64,000 bases of DNA from Gigantopelta aegis (GCF_016097555.1 NC_054712.1:39360144-39424143); one strand, 5' to 3'; positions 37,636-50,134 are shown, numbered from the stretch's first letter. Program-made: numbers and translations. The notes: generated from the letters alone by a model not told the origin.

Positions 37636-37910
37636 CAGTGAAACCTCTCAAAACCAGACCCTCTGTAAAATGGAAGTCCTCCAAAACCAGACCCTCTGTA
37701 AACCGGAAGTCCTCCAAAACCAGACCCTCTGTAAACCGGAAGTCCTCCAAAACCAGACCCTCTGTAAAACGGAAGTCCTCCAAAACCAGACATTTTTCAC
37801 GGTTCTTTTTTAAATATAGATACAGAACTTAACCTCTCTAAACCAGATACATCTTAATATCGGACGTTTTACTTGGTCCTGATGGTGTCCGGTTTAGAGG
37901 GTTTTCACTG
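37636..37910. mobile_element. Pogo-like MITE with internal 33-bp amplification
   Basis: Ends CAGTGAAACCTCTCAAAACC and GGTTTAGAGGGTTTTCACTG with TA flanks. Near the left end 'cagaccctctgtaaaccgga' plus 'agtcctccaaaac' is repeated four times, unlike the copies at 26434 and 49958. Confidence 0.85.
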
Positions 37911-38478
37911 TATAAGGAAGACAATACTGTCACTTATATAATTGAGGTTATCAATGTTAATTGCTGATATTTGTATTCTAAATGCAAGTGTTTAACATAC
38001 TTGTAGGCACAGGCATATTTTTTATGAAAACATTTTTTTTTTTTTAAGATTTGCAATATCCAAATAATTTCGGCACCATAAAGAAGGTTTTCTTGGGGTA
38101 GAGGTTGACATCAGAAATTAAATTTTTAAACAAATGATCCATCTATAACTTTATTCCTTGGGATGAATGAGCAATTAGGTTTTTTTTGGCTTCATCTTCA
38201 TCATCTGCTAGTTTGAATGCTTCGATCATCATTCGGCATTGCTGTGATAACTACAATATCTAGTTTTTATTCATTAATCGTCATGGTAACAGTGGCAGAG
38301 ATGTGGTTAGTCTTGTTACCAATTGAGTTTGCAGCTTGTTCAGTTTAAAAATGAATCGGTCCGTATACCATCAAGATTGTGTTTACCAGTGGCAGTTGTG
38401 TCCAATAAGAATGATTGTATAACACTTTCTAATAAATTCATTTAATTTATTGTAAATATGTCTTTGTTATTTATTGAA

Positions 38479-38914
38479 GGAAGGAAGAAAATGTTTTATT
38501 TAACGATGCACTCAACACATTTTATTTACGGTTATATGGTGATGGACATATGATTAAGGACCACACAGATATTGAGAGGAAGGAAGGAAATGTTTTATTT
38601 AACAACGCACTCAACACATTTTATTTAACGACACACTCAACACATTTTATTTATGGCTATATGGCGTTAGACATATGGTTAAGGAACACACAGATATTGA
38701 GAGAGGAAACCCGCTGTCGCCACTTTATGGGCTACTCTTTTCGATTAGCAGTAAGGGATCTCTTACATGCACCATCCCACAGATATGATAGTACAAATCA
38801 CGGCCTTTGTTATACCAGTTGTGGAGCACAGGCTGGAACGAGAAATAGCCCAATGGGTCCTAGACCAACTGCACATCAAGTGAATGCTTTACCACTTGGC
38901 TATGTCCCACCCCT
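38479..38914 (-). mobile_element. SINE family A with duplicated tail
   Basis: Reverse copy, head complement 'accacttggctatgtcccac' at right. The tail segment 'ttttatttaacgatgcactc' plus 'aacacattttattta' occurs three times at the left. A direct repeat GTTATTTATTGAA flanks the whole at about 38466 and 38918, so the tail amplification is inside one insertion. Confidence 0.88.
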
Positions 38915-39000
38915 CTTGTTATTTATTGAATTACTCAAAATCTTTCAAAAACTACAGACCTTAAATTATTAGTACCCTACTAATCCAAGCAGAGGGACTT

Positions 39001-39270
39001 TAGGTTTCATCTTCATACTTTTGTTTGTCTCTCATATAGATTTTTAGACTGGTTTTTTTTTTGCCATGCCACAAGATGTTGAGCTGAAATTTTGGATATA
39101 CAATGTAACTTTATCGGGTACAGTTACAGGTCAAGTGTGACTTTACGCCCAGATCAAGTTTGACATTCATGGGAATATATTCAAGGACTATAACTGTAAA
39201 TACTGGAATTTAACTTGTGAGATGAATATTTGTGGGGCTACTGTGTGATGTATATTGTTTTAGCATTATA
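39001..39270 (+). repeat. Dispersed repeat (copy 2)
   Basis: Diverged copy of the 20440-20680 repeat ('gagctgaaattttggatata', 'caagtttgacattcatggga'). Confidence 0.5.
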
Positions 39271-39277
39271 CTCTCAG

Positions 39278-39546
39278 GTGCAGGCGGTTTGGGATCGATC
39301 CCCATTGGTGGGCCCATTGGGCTATTTCTCGTTCCAGCCAGTGCATCACGACTGGTATATCAAAGGCTGTGGTATGTGCTATCCTGTCTGGGATGGTGCA
39401 TATAAAAGATCCCTTGCTACAAATGGAACAAATGTTGCAGGTTTCCTCTCTAAGACTATATGTCAAAATTACCAAATGTTTAACATCTAATAGCCGATGA
39501 TTAATAAATCAATGTGCTCTAGTCGTGTCATTAAATAAAACATACT
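39278..39546 (+). mobile_element. Chimeric SINE: A-type 5' half, B-type 3' half
   Basis: The B box and body are family A ('gggatcgatccccattggtg', 'gctatttctcgttccagcca'), but after 'agatcccttgct' it follows family B ('caaaattaccaaatgtttaa', 'cgatgattaataaatcaatg', 'gctctagtcgtg'). A separate B-type tail fragment lies at 39697-39782. Confidence 0.8.
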
Positions 39547-39589
39547 ACTACTTTTCTAATTAGACAAAAAACACACTTTAAAACCAAAA

Positions 39590-39700
39590 TTAGCACCGTT
39601 TTATATTTGCTACCCTCTCACTGGTTATAGCTTTTATAGTAACATACAATTTTACTTGATTTATGCAACTTTGTAATTCTTAGAAGCATGGATAAGGCAA
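39590..39700. repeat. Dispersed repeat (copy 2, reverse of 6250-6450)
   Basis: 'ctcactggttatagctttta' and 'ttttacttgatttatgcaac' are the reverse complement of landmarks in intron 3. Confidence 0.6.
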
Positions 39701-39782
39701 AATTACCAAATGTTTGTCATCCAATAGTCGATTAATTAAACAATATGCTCTAGTGGTGTTGTTAAACAAAACAAACTTCTTA

Positions 39783-40555
39783 TACTCTCAGACTTTTTGT
39801 GCATGTATTCTTGGTATCTATTGCATTAAGTTGGTCAAAGTCTAAAAAAAATTACACATCTTAATTTATTATACATATGTTTGCTATTTATCTCATTAGT
39901 CAAAATCTAGCAATAACTGCAGATCTTAATTTATTGTACATGTGTTTGTTTTTTATTGAAGTAAACACATCAACACATCGCACTGAAAATGAAATCTGAA
40001 AAAGACAGAAATCAACATGGTTAGACCATGAGAACAGTGTTTGAAGCTTAGGGCCTGTGGAGTGTATTTGAAAGTGGGTATGGAAATTTAAATGCTCTGG
40101 CCCAAATGTGTTAGCAGATCACTGCGGTATGCTCCTTTAATATGGTTTCGAATTTCAAGTGTTCCAATATGGTATTTCCACCCTTCTAAACACAATAATA
40201 AGGAAAAGTTGAGGGACCATGGCCCCAACAGCCCCCTTGACCCCCCCCCCCCCCCCACCCCTCCATTCTGTGTCCCATATAACTGTTGTAAACATAAACC
40301 AACTATATAGCACCATACTGTCAACACAATTTATCATAAAATATTTTATGACAAACCTACATTATCTCAGATTTTTACAGAACTTGTTTTAACCATTTTA
40401 AGATACACTTTGTGAATGTGTACTACTCTTGGGGAAAATCCATGAGAATGTTGCCATCCCTGCACCATGGTGAAGAACACCGATTTCAAAGGTGGCCTTG
40501 ACCCTTTCATAGCATTACAGCTACTGCATGGCACACCATCAATTTAATAACTTTG
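39783..40555. other. Non-coding, with poly-C run
   Basis: No gene seen. A run of about 17 C lies at 40239-40256, flanked by 'caccatactgtc' and AT-rich sequence. Confidence 0.5.
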
Positions 40556-40559
40556 TGGA

Positions 40560-40880
40560 CAGGACAATGCTTTTATCTTTGGACGGACCATTCAAAATTG
40601 TGTCAAATTTCCTTCATAAAAACTGCACACCCTTTCCATTTGGCATTGACAGGCACTACGGGACATTCCAAATTCCATAGCACCAAAAACCACCCCCTGC
40701 CTGTTGCCGACTGTAGTCGGGCTACTGGTGCTCTCTTGCACCTGCCAGTGCAGGTGGTCCCCCCTCCACCCCACCCCCACATTTCTGTCCTGGACCGAGG
40801 AGCCATCAGAGGCCGGCACTTGTGCCCAGGACAGGCGTGCACTACAACACGTTGCTCTGAATATGCATGTTAAACACTCT
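40560..40880 (-). repeat. Dispersed repeat, unknown class (copy 2)
   Basis: Reverse-complement relative of 2440-2790: 'ccaaattccatagcaccaaa', 'cttgcacctgccagtgcag' and 'gttgctctgaatatgcatgt' align in order. No domain was identified. Confidence 0.6.
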
Positions 40881-40975
40881 AACCTGACTCGACTAGGACA
40901 GTGCTCTGCGTGCCACTATTAGACATCACAAAAAGGATCGGTCCATGATATCAATCTAGCATATAATTGAAGAAG

Positions 40976-41275
40976 GAATGAAATGGTTTATTTAACGATG
41001 CACTCAACACATTTTATATGTGGTTAAGGACCACATAGATATTGAGGGAGGAAACCTCCTGTCGTCACTTAATGGGCTACTCTTTTCGATTAGCAGCAAG
41101 GGATCTTTTATATACACCATCCCATAGCCTGGATAGCACATACCACGGCCTTTGATGTACCAGTTGTGGTGCACTGGCTGGAGTGAGAAATATCCCAATG
41201 GGCCCACTGATGGGGATCAATCCTAAACCTACCATGCATCAAGCAAGCGCTATACCACTGGGCTACATCCCACCT
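40976..41275 (-). mobile_element. SINE family A
   Basis: Reverse copy, head complement 'accactgggctacatcccac'. Imperfect direct repeat 'tataattgaagaagg' and 'tataactgaagaagg' at about 40961 and 41276. A short deletion removes part of the tail. Confidence 0.9.
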
Positions 41276-41289
41276 CTATAACTGAAGAA

Positions 41290-42600
41290 GGCTAAAATAT
41301 ACTAACAATGACCATCTAGCTCCTGAATGACAGGACCAACTAACCAATGAAACGGGCACAATAGCATGAAGGGTGTGTCCTATATAGTCTGTCCCATCCT
41401 CCTACAAAAAATGTTTTGTGTAAATAATTTCTGTTTGGTTTAACGTAAGAAGAAAAGTAAAAGTGTTTTGGAAATAACAAAAAACAAACAATTTTTGAGC
41501 CAGTTTTCTAAATCACACTCAAAAATAGTAAAAAAAAATTGTAACTTGTAGTAAATTCCATAGTATGAAAAAAAAACGTGGGAAGGACTATAGATGTTTT
41601 AGTTTTTTTCTAGCATGGCTTTCTGGCACCTTTCTACCAGTTGACTGAACTGGAATAAAATATGTTCAGTAAGCACTCTGGACCATGGACTGTCAAATGT
41701 GGGTGATGATAATGATAAGAAAAGTCAATATGATTTTTTTTGGGTTCATTTATTGTAAGTTACAATATCTCAACAGAGTATACAAAACTGATTTAGACAA
41801 CAGAGGCATAGTATATCTAATAAACATGTTCTGTGGAAACGATGAATCTAATATTCATAATTACTTACATAATTAATCAAACTTCAAGTCACTAGCAGAC
41901 CAAGTCACTACAGGTAGTACTAAACCAAATAACTTCCGGCTGGGTCAAAGTTGGAGGTGCACCCAACTTTTGATAGAGAAGTGAACACCACAAGTCCTGT
42001 GATTGGTTATAAATGTGAGTGTGTTGGTTGTACAAAAAATTAGTTTCATCTGGGCTAAAAATGTATGCAATTTTATTTCATCTAGTACCACTGTGTCAAA
42101 TAGCCTTGTGCTTGGAACATGTATGGGGTACCTGTAAAAAAAAGTACTCAAATTTTGTGCGGAACTAGGGTAGTCATAGACGCTACCCGTTATCTCAGAA
42201 ATGAGCAGCTTTTTTGTGATTCACTTTAAGGGTGAGGGGTGGTAGTATTTATATCCGTGGCGTTTATGTCGATTGATACATTGCAGGTAGGAGTTTTAGC
42301 CACATATGTTACTTTGTCATCTATGGGATTTGATTTGGTAGTATACACCCTATAAAAGTCACTACAGTTACTAAGTCACTATAGTAACTAAGAATATTAT
42401 TCCACTAGGAGATCTGTATTGATGTTAATGTTAAAGGTGCTGTATCAAAGTTACAAGTGCAATATTTTCACATTTTTTACATTTATTTATAATTTAAAAA
42501 AATTACAAAGTAATCAATCTCATGCATTTTTTATGCATAAATACCTCGGGGGAATATGGAAATTGTAATAATACCATATTGTACACTTCAGTTGACACAT
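41290..42600. other. Apparently unique non-coding sequence
   Basis: No gene, array or recognised element. Short open frames lack splice signals or domains. Confidence 0.5.
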
Positions 42601-42605
42601 TCTCG

Positions 42606-42830
42606 AATTGGGCTTTCCCAGTCTCAACCAGTGCTCCATGACTGGTATATCAAAGGCCAGGGTATGTGATGTCCTGTCTGTGGGAAAGTGCATATAAAAG
42701 ATCTCTAGCTGTTAATAAAAAAAATGCAGGCTTCCTCTAGACTACAAGTAAAACATTACAAAATGTTTGACATCCATCAGGCGATGATTAATAAATCAAT
42801 GTGCTCTAGTGATGTTGTTGAACATCATAA
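42606..42830 (+). mobile_element. SINE, headless, B-type 3' half
   Basis: Contains 'ccagtgctccatgactggta', 'gggaaagtgcatataaaaga' and 'cgatgattaataaatcaatg'; the tRNA-like head is missing. Confidence 0.78.
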
Positions 42831-43474
42831 CAGTTGTTGTAATGAAATTGGCAAATCCACAAACTTCTACATAGATCTGTTATATCTAGATGAGTTACAT
42901 GAATTTGTTGGCAACATCCTCTTGGCATAACATCTCAACTGAATATGCCAAATTCCATTGGTCGTCCGCTAAAGATTTTCCAACAAAAAAAAATTCAACT
43001 AGTAAATTAAATTATTTAGTTGTAATTTTTTATGGATATATAGTTGAAGGTTTAACGCTTAAATTTCAAAGCAAAAAGTTAATAAATAATTTTGTAGGGA
43101 AGCTGCTATCTGCTAGCAGTCCTCTTTGATAAGTGTAGGAAGGATGCATTATTCAAAAAATGGATCTTCTCAGGAGTGGCTGTACTCCAATAGACGAGAC
43201 ACTAGATTCATGGAATCAATCGCTGTTTTGGGGCAAATGTCCATTCCACTCTGCACGGTTTTGACATTTAGAATTTTAACATTCAGAATTTTGACATTCA
43301 GAACTTTGAGATAGCACCTTTAAGACTTGCCAAGCATACTTTATGATAAATGCATGATCATCACATGGTTTTTAAAAATCTCAATTGCTGATAAAATAAA
43401 ATGTGTGGCAGTAGGATCTATAGCTGTTCAAAGCATAGTTTAATTAACCCTGGGTTAGTCCACGATTTTCTTTT

Positions 43475-44410
43475 TACCATATTTCCTCTAATAAGCACTC
43501 GGACTATTATTCATTTCAAAATGGTTGCAGACCCAGCACTTATTGAAGACCTGTCCTATAATTTTTTAAGACAGGAAGTGATTAAAAGAAACCTGTCATT
43601 TTTAATAAGTTTTGTTTGTGTTTTTTAAATTATGCCAGGGAGTAATTAGTTTTCAGCTGTTATACCCGACAAATATTGGAGACCCAGTGCTTATTAGAGG
43701 CCTGGCGTTTATTTTGTAGCAAAGTGTTACAGACCTGGTGCCTATTGGAGGCTGGCATTTATTAGAGGCCTGGCGTTTATTTTGTAGCAAAGTGTTACAG
43801 ACCTGGTGCCTATTGGAGGCTGGCGTTTATTAGAGGCCTGCGTTTATTTTGTAGTAAAGTGTTATAGACCTGGTGCCTATTGGAGGCTGGCGTTTATTAG
43901 AGGCCGGCGTTTATTTTGTAGCAAAGTGTTACAGACCCGGTGCTTATTGAAGGCTGGCGTTTATTAGAGGCCTGGCATTTATTTTGTTGTAAAGTGTTAC
44001 AGACCCGGTGCTTATTGGAGGCTGGCGTTTATTAGAGGCCTGGCGTTTATTAGAGGCCTGGCGTTTATTAGAGGCCTGGCGTTTATTTTGTTGCAAAGTG
44101 TTACAGACCCGGTGCTTATTGGAGGCTGGCGTTTATTAGAGGCCTGGCGTTTATTAGAGGCCTGGCGTTTATTAGAGGCCTGGCGTTTATTTTGTTGCAA
44201 AGTGTTACAGACCCGGTGCTTATTGGAGGGCGGCGTTTATTTGAGGCCCAGCGTTTATTTTGTAGCAAAGTGTTACAGACCCGGTGCTTATTGGAAGCCA
44301 GCGTTTATTGGAGGCCCAGCGTTTATTTTGTAGCAAAGTGTTACAGACCCGGCGCTTATTGGAGGCCAGCGTTTATATGAGGTCTGGTGCTTATAAGAGG
44401 AAATACGGTA
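43475..44410. mobile_element. MITE-like element with expanded tandem interior
   Basis: Ends 'taccatatttcctctaataa' and 'ttataagaggaaatacggta' are inverted, about 24 bases with few mismatches. The interior is a compound array of ~70- to 95-base units (gcaaagtgttacagacccgg, tgcttattggaggctggcgt) with nested 18-base subrepeats 'ttattagaggcctggcgt'. No coding capacity beyond repeat frames. Confidence 0.85.
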
Positions 44411-44414
44411 ATTA

Positions 44415-45040
44415 TGTTTGCACAGATACGAAATAAACTTTTGATTTGATCACATATGGATATACCTTTGGTTCTTTTGAATCAAGTATTAACATTACAC
44501 TATCAGTAATTATTTGTATTGATTCAGTCCCTGGTTTTGAACATTTCTGTTAACCACTGATTAAACTAAATAACATTTGAACAACTGGACTGAGACACTA
44601 GTTGCGTTGGTGTTGTTTTGTTTTGGGGGGGTTTTGAGGGGGAAGGGAGGGTTTGCATTCAAAATGAATGACTTATGACTGGTATGTCAAAGAAGACCCA
44701 TAGAAATGATATACGTATGAAGTGGGAGAGGGAGGCATAAACACATTAATTTTAATATATACTGATGTACAAAAGAAACTTTGCAAGGCTTGAATTGTCT
44801 TATAGAAAACCAACAAACGATACGGTGGGATATGAAAGTATCATGAAGTTCAACATCTAAACATGACAATGCACTTCATGATACATACAAAGTGTTTGTT
44901 AGGTGGTTTCTAAATTGATTATTTTTTATTATGGTAGCAACAATATTTATCAAATGATTACAATGTTATGTAAAATTTCTTTTGGATGTCAGTATATATG
45001 TGTGTGTGTGTGATAAAACAAGAAAAGGTAAATATATTGG
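44415..45040. other. Non-coding, nothing assigned
   Basis: AT-rich with one short poly-G run near 44620 and a GT run near 45000. No gene seen. Confidence 0.5.
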
Positions 45041-45043
45041 GCC

Positions 45044-45130
45044 ATCGGCCTCGGTGGTGTTGTGGTTAAGCCATCAGACATAAGGCTGGTAGGTCCAGGG
45101 TTTGCACCCCCCACCCCACCCCACCCACCC
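45044..45130 (+). mobile_element. SINE family D head fragment
   Basis: 'ggcctcggtggtgttgtggt' and 'aggctggtaggtccagggtt', followed by a C-rich run; the body is missing. Confidence 0.75.
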
Positions 45131-45689
45131 CATTGCTGTCATTTTTTTATATCTGTGAGAAGCTACATGTACTGCTAAAGATGAAATTTTTTCTAATATG
45201 AGTTAATTAATTAGGCCAACCTTCAAAACAGCATTTAAGTTCTAACATTAACATAACTTATTTCTACACTGAATGACAAAAGAAATGCAATTATAATTAG
45301 CCACTTTTTCACATGTTTACAAAATGAACCATTTCAGTGTTATATATGGCTCCTTGGTAACAGACTACAAACAAAGACATATTAAAAGTCACTAACCCTA
45401 ATTTCCATACATGTAGTTGAACACATACACATGATGAAAAGAAAACAAAACAAGTATCAAATAATATATACAAAATATATAAATATTCAGTTGTAATCTC
45501 AATAATAACAAGATGAAGACTATATTTTATATACACATCTTAAATATACATTGTACATGTTAAACATACAAAATGGCTGACAGTGTATGGATGTTCACAC
45601 ATCAGTTTACAGTACATTTTTGGTTTGATTCCCACAAAAATGAGTTGGGTATACCTCAGTATAGTAGCAGTAGTAGTATCCTGACATGC

Positions 45690-45790
45690 AATGGGTCACA
45701 GGATCAATCCCCATTGGTGGACCCATTGCCCATTCTAACCAGTGCTCCCTAACTGGAGGTTGTGGTGTGTGCTGTCTTGTCATTAAACAT
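45690..45790 (+). mobile_element. SINE fragment
   Basis: 'tcacaggatcaatccccatt' and 'ctaaccagtgctccctaact' match SINE A/B body, eroded at both ends. Confidence 0.6.
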
Positions 45791-45898
45791 CCATTGTTTT
45801 TTTTTCTTTCATACTTTCTTCATGTCATCCATTCCTTCTACTCCTTCATGCAAACTTTATTTTCTGTTCATCCCATTTGTCCCCACTTCTCCACTGTG

Positions 45899-46231
45899 GT
45901 GGGTGGGTCATAGCCCAGTGGTAAAGCACTCGCTCGATGTGCGGTCGGTCTTGGATCGACCCCCGTCGGTGGGCCCATTGGGCTATTTTTCGTTCCAGCC
46001 AGAGTTCCGTGACTGGCATATCAAAGCCCATGGTATGTACTACCCTGTCTGTGGGATGGTGCATATAAAAGATCCCTTGCTGTTAATCGAAAAGAATAGC
46101 CCATGAAGTGGCGACAGCAAGTTTCCTCTCTCAATATCTGTGTGGTCCTTAACCATATATCTGACGGCATATTTAACCATAAATAAAATGTGTTGAGTGC
46201 ATTGTTAAATAAAAAAATTCTTTCTTTCTTT
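45899..46231 (+). mobile_element. SINE family A, full length, flanked by 56-base direct repeats
   Basis: Head 'gtcatagcccagtggtaaag', B box 'ggatcgaccccc', tail (TTTC)n. The flanks at 45843-45898 and 46232-46287 are the same 56 bases (51 of 56 identical), far longer than the 11-15 base duplications around the other copies. Confidence 0.9.
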
Positions 46232-46299
46232 CCTTCATACAAACTTTATTTTCTGTTCATCCTATCTGTCCCCACGTCTCCATTGTGATCACTTAACTG

Positions 46300-46555
46300 T
46301 TTTCTTTGTTCTAATGACATCTCCTATCATCTTCAATACTTTACCCTTTTTTGTACTTACTAATTTTCTTTCTGTTTCTTTTTTCCTTTAAAATCTCTCC
46401 AACTATTTTATTTTCCTATGTTCCACTTTCCCACCATAGAAACAATGTAATCAGGTGGGAAGGGGTGATGTGAATCGAGGTTTTTTTTAATCCCAGTCAT
46501 ACAGAATGAATGCAATTCCATGAACAATGTTTTGTTTGATCTTTCCACATACTGA
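46300..46555. other. T-rich non-coding spacer
   Basis: Pyrimidine-rich sequence between two SINEs; nothing else assigned. Confidence 0.5.
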
Positions 46556-46567
46556 ATGCACATACAC

Positions 46568-46892
46568 TGGAAGGAAATGTTTTATTTAATGACGCACTCA
46601 ACACATTTTATTTACGGTTATATGGCATCGGACATATGGTTAAGGATCACACAGATATTGAGGGAGGAAACCCGCTGTCGCCACTTAATGGGCTACTCTT
46701 TTCGATTAGCAGCAAGGGATCTTTTTATATGCACCATCCCATAGACAGGATAGCACATACCACAGCCTTTGATGTACCAGCTGTGGTGCACTGGCTGGAG
46801 CAAAAAAATAGATCAATGGGCCCACTGATGGGGATTGATCCCAAACCGACCGTGCAACAAGCGAGCGTTTTACCACTGGGCTATGTCACGCC
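46568..46892 (-). mobile_element. SINE family A, full length
   Basis: Reverse copy, head complement 'accactgggctatgtcacgc'. Direct repeat TGCACATACA at about 46557 and 46893. Confidence 0.9.
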
Positions 46893-47027
46893 CTGCACAT
46901 ACAGTTCTATGTAAATTAACTGTATCAATAAACTTGCATGCATACAAAATCACGTTAATTGAAAACAGGCATTGGACAAGCCCACCTTATCTGTCTCCAG
47001 GCTCCACGTTAAATGTACTTAATGCTG

Positions 47028-47937
47028 CAGTCACATATCCACCGGGTCCCGTACAAATTTGTCTACCTACGGTGGATTTCTAAGATTTCAGAAAATCGGG
47101 GGTATCGCAAGGGTCTGCGGCATCCGTGTGTAGCAGTCACATATTCGGCGGGACCTGTGCAGTGCCCTTTGAAGTTTTTTCGACTCCAGTCGCAAGACAC
47201 CCGTGTGTAAGCTGCAAGGGTACAGACACCGCACGGCAGTCGGATGCGAGCCTTGAGATACCCATATGATGTTTACATATCATACAGGACTCTTAAGGGA
47301 CTCGCATGGACATTGACTCACACGGACATTGACTCACACGGACATTGACTCGCATGGACATTGACTCACACGGACATTGACTCACACGGACATTGACTCA
47401 CACAGACATTGACTCGCACGGACATTGACTCGCACAGACATTGACTCGCACGGACATTGACTTGCACGGACATTGACTCGCATGGACATTGACTCATTGA
47501 CTCACACGGACATTGACTCACACGGACATTGACTCGCACGGACATTGACTCGCAAGGACATTGACTCGCATGGACATTGACTCACACGGACATTGACTTG
47601 CAAGGACGTTGTAAGATACTCGTACGATGATCTGGGAAATCGTACGGGTGTCGCACAATTTGAGGAACCCAAAATTCCATACTGGACCCGTGCGGTGCCT
47701 GTGCAATGCTGTCTACGATATGTCTACGGGCTTACAGCCAGTAAAACTTTCTACGACATATCGAGAACTTTTAACTCCGCGCTAAAAGCTTCCAATGCAC
47801 CCTACGGTTAGGAAAGAATGCCAAGGCACCTGCAGGATAGAGACAGCACCCTTGCGGCCGCTGTGAGATTTTGCAAAATTTCCCCGAAATTTGGGCCCAT
47901 ACGGGCGCCTTATCCCAAATCGGTGGATATGTGACTG
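47028..47937. mobile_element. MITE-like element, ends CAGTCACATATCCACCG
   Basis: The 17-base left end is matched by 'cggtggatatgtgactg' at the right. A second near-copy of the end lies at about 47124. GC-rich arms enclose a 16-bp array. No target-site duplication is obvious. Confidence 0.82.
47295..47605 (+). repeat. 16-bp array inside the MITE
   Basis: About 19 copies of 'tcacacggacattgac' and variants (tcgcatggacattgac, tcgcacggacattgac) fill the centre of the element. Confidence 0.95.
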
Positions 47938-48143
47938 AGTCATAAGTCAAAGTATGATACTTATCTACATACTTTAAGTTACATACATTGCCGTACTTTT
48001 ACGAATATGAAGACTGTCCACCACCATCCAATAAAGGACAGACATTCAACCCATAGGGTTAATGCTCGTTTTTTTCCCTTGCCATATCTGTACCAGACTG
48101 GTTTGAATTTACCCATGTACTTTCCTCCCTTAATACAATTTAA

Positions 48144-48524
48144 AGGGACATACCCTAGTTTTTAAACACTAAGGCATATTTTTCACTATTAGAGTCATTT
48201 ATGATCACTGAAATCAAACATTACTTATATTTTATTGTTTAGATTATCCATTTCTGTACAACCGAAGTGTTTCTGGTTATCCTGGTGTTTCTAATACCAC
48301 AAAATGCGTTTTTCATATTTTCAAAAATGCACGTGTGTCTGAGAAGTAACTGTTACGGAGTCGCGTTTTAGTTTATTTTTAAGGGTATTTCAACATGTCA
48401 GACTCTTGTTTCACCTCTTGTTACAGGTTTTTAAATTAACCAAACTTAGTATCCATTTTTACGGGTTGAAACTAGAGTCTAGGTGATAATTATTCCTTAG
48501 TGTTTAAAAACTAGGTCTGTCCCT
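48144..48524. mobile_element. TTAA-flanked MITE, 30-base inverted ends
   Basis: Ends 'agggacataccctagttttt' with 'aaacactaagg', and 'ccttagtgtttaaaaactag' with 'gtctgtccct'. TTAA stands on both sides (48140-48143, 48525-48528), as for piggyBac-type insertion; the superfamily is inferred from the target site only. Confidence 0.85.
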
Positions 48525-48529
48525 TTAAC

Positions 48530-49950
48530 CTCCAAATCGGTTTCTCTTCCTTTCTTTCTTTGTCGTTTCCACCATTATTTACTAATTAAGCTTCCACTAT
48601 TTTTCACTTTACCAACTGCCTTCTTTCTTTCTTATTTTTATGAACCTTTCTCCATCCTTTCCTGTTGCACCTCACTTTTCAATTTCTAGCAACACCATAC
48701 CCAGTTCCTTGGGGTTTGTTTTCCTTCTTTCATTTCCAACCACTCTCATTACCCATACCCTGCTCTCTAAATCCCTTTCCACTGTCATTTCCCCACATCT
48801 GTTCACCTCACATGATGTACAGAATAGATTTATTTGAGAACAGTTCAAGATTGTCTTTCTTCTATCATCATTGTACTAAAATATAATAACTTAGCAAATA
48901 TGTACAGAATAATTTATATACGGTGGTATAACAAAATATTCATCATAAAAAAAAAAAAATCTTACAAGGACAAATTAAGAGAATCTAAAGCAAGTTTTTG
49001 ATAGATTGAAAAACGTTTTTACCACTGGGATAGAACACAATTTGTCTGAAATGAGACAAGGTGAGTTTTCGATAACACAATTGTATGTGTCTACAATAAA
49101 TTTGTATTTTTTGAAAAAATGACCAGATAGAGATTCATGGAATCAATCACTATTTTTCCAAATGCCTATTCAGTTTTCAATTGTGTGGAAATACGGCCTT
49201 GATCATGGATAATGATTTTGTCATTAAGATTAGTTAAATAAAGATACATACATTTTGTGGGAGCGCCTTGTTTGTTTTTCGGAGAGATAACATATATGAT
49301 CAACATCTTTCTGTTATAATTTTACTTACATGGTAAATCCAACTAACATTCAATGACAATCTCAAACCTCAGTTATCTACACTGTCTGTCCATCACAAAG
49401 GTCAGTTTAGCTAATGGACAGAACATGATGGGACATTTTTTATTGTACTTTCAAACTGTGTAAACCTTTTTTTTACCATGATGGGATGACAGTATGGTCT
49501 TCTGATACAAATGGGTAGTGGCCTGTAACTCATTTCTCCTCTGAATTCATACCTGATGTGTACTGCTAGTTAATAATTTGAGAAATATTATTAAATGACA
49601 TAAAACTGAGGTAGATCATTATGAATCAGACAATGTATACTAAATGGACTCATGAATTAAATTAATTATTTGCCATAATTGTTGGTACTATGATAAATGT
49701 TTTTTCAGGGGGCAAGGAAGGGGTGTGCTTATAAATGTTCAAAATTCAGACTTGGGATTGTATCACGGTCTCTAGACTTTAATTACATTTTTATTTATAA
49801 AGAAAGACTTTGAAATTCACAGAAGGCAGACAACAAATACTGCTCAAAATGCACAATATGGTGTTTTTTTATCATCAGTTTCACAAACACATTTTACTTT
49901 CCACCTTACACTTACTTCAGATATATTCAGAATTCATCATTTTCAGAAAT
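48530..49950. other. Non-coding, nothing assigned
   Basis: A TTTC-rich start (48540-48800) then AT-rich sequence. No gene, array or element recognised. Confidence 0.5.
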
Positions 49951-49957
49951 GATAATA

Positions 49958-50134
49958 CAGTGAAACCCCTCTAAACCAGACACCCTTGGGGCCAAGATAA
50001 AAAGTCCGGTATTAAGAGTGATCTGGTTTAGAGAGGTTAAGTTCTTTCCTGGTTTTTGAAAAGGGACGCTGTAAAATGTCTGGTATTGAGGGAATTCCTG
50101 TTTACAGAGGGTCCGGTCTTGAGAGGTTTCACAG
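49958..50134. mobile_element. Pogo-like MITE
   Basis: Left end CAGTGAAACCCCTCTAAACC; right end 'ggtcttgagaggtttcacag', TA on both sides. Same family as 26434 and 37636, in reverse order. Confidence 0.75.
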
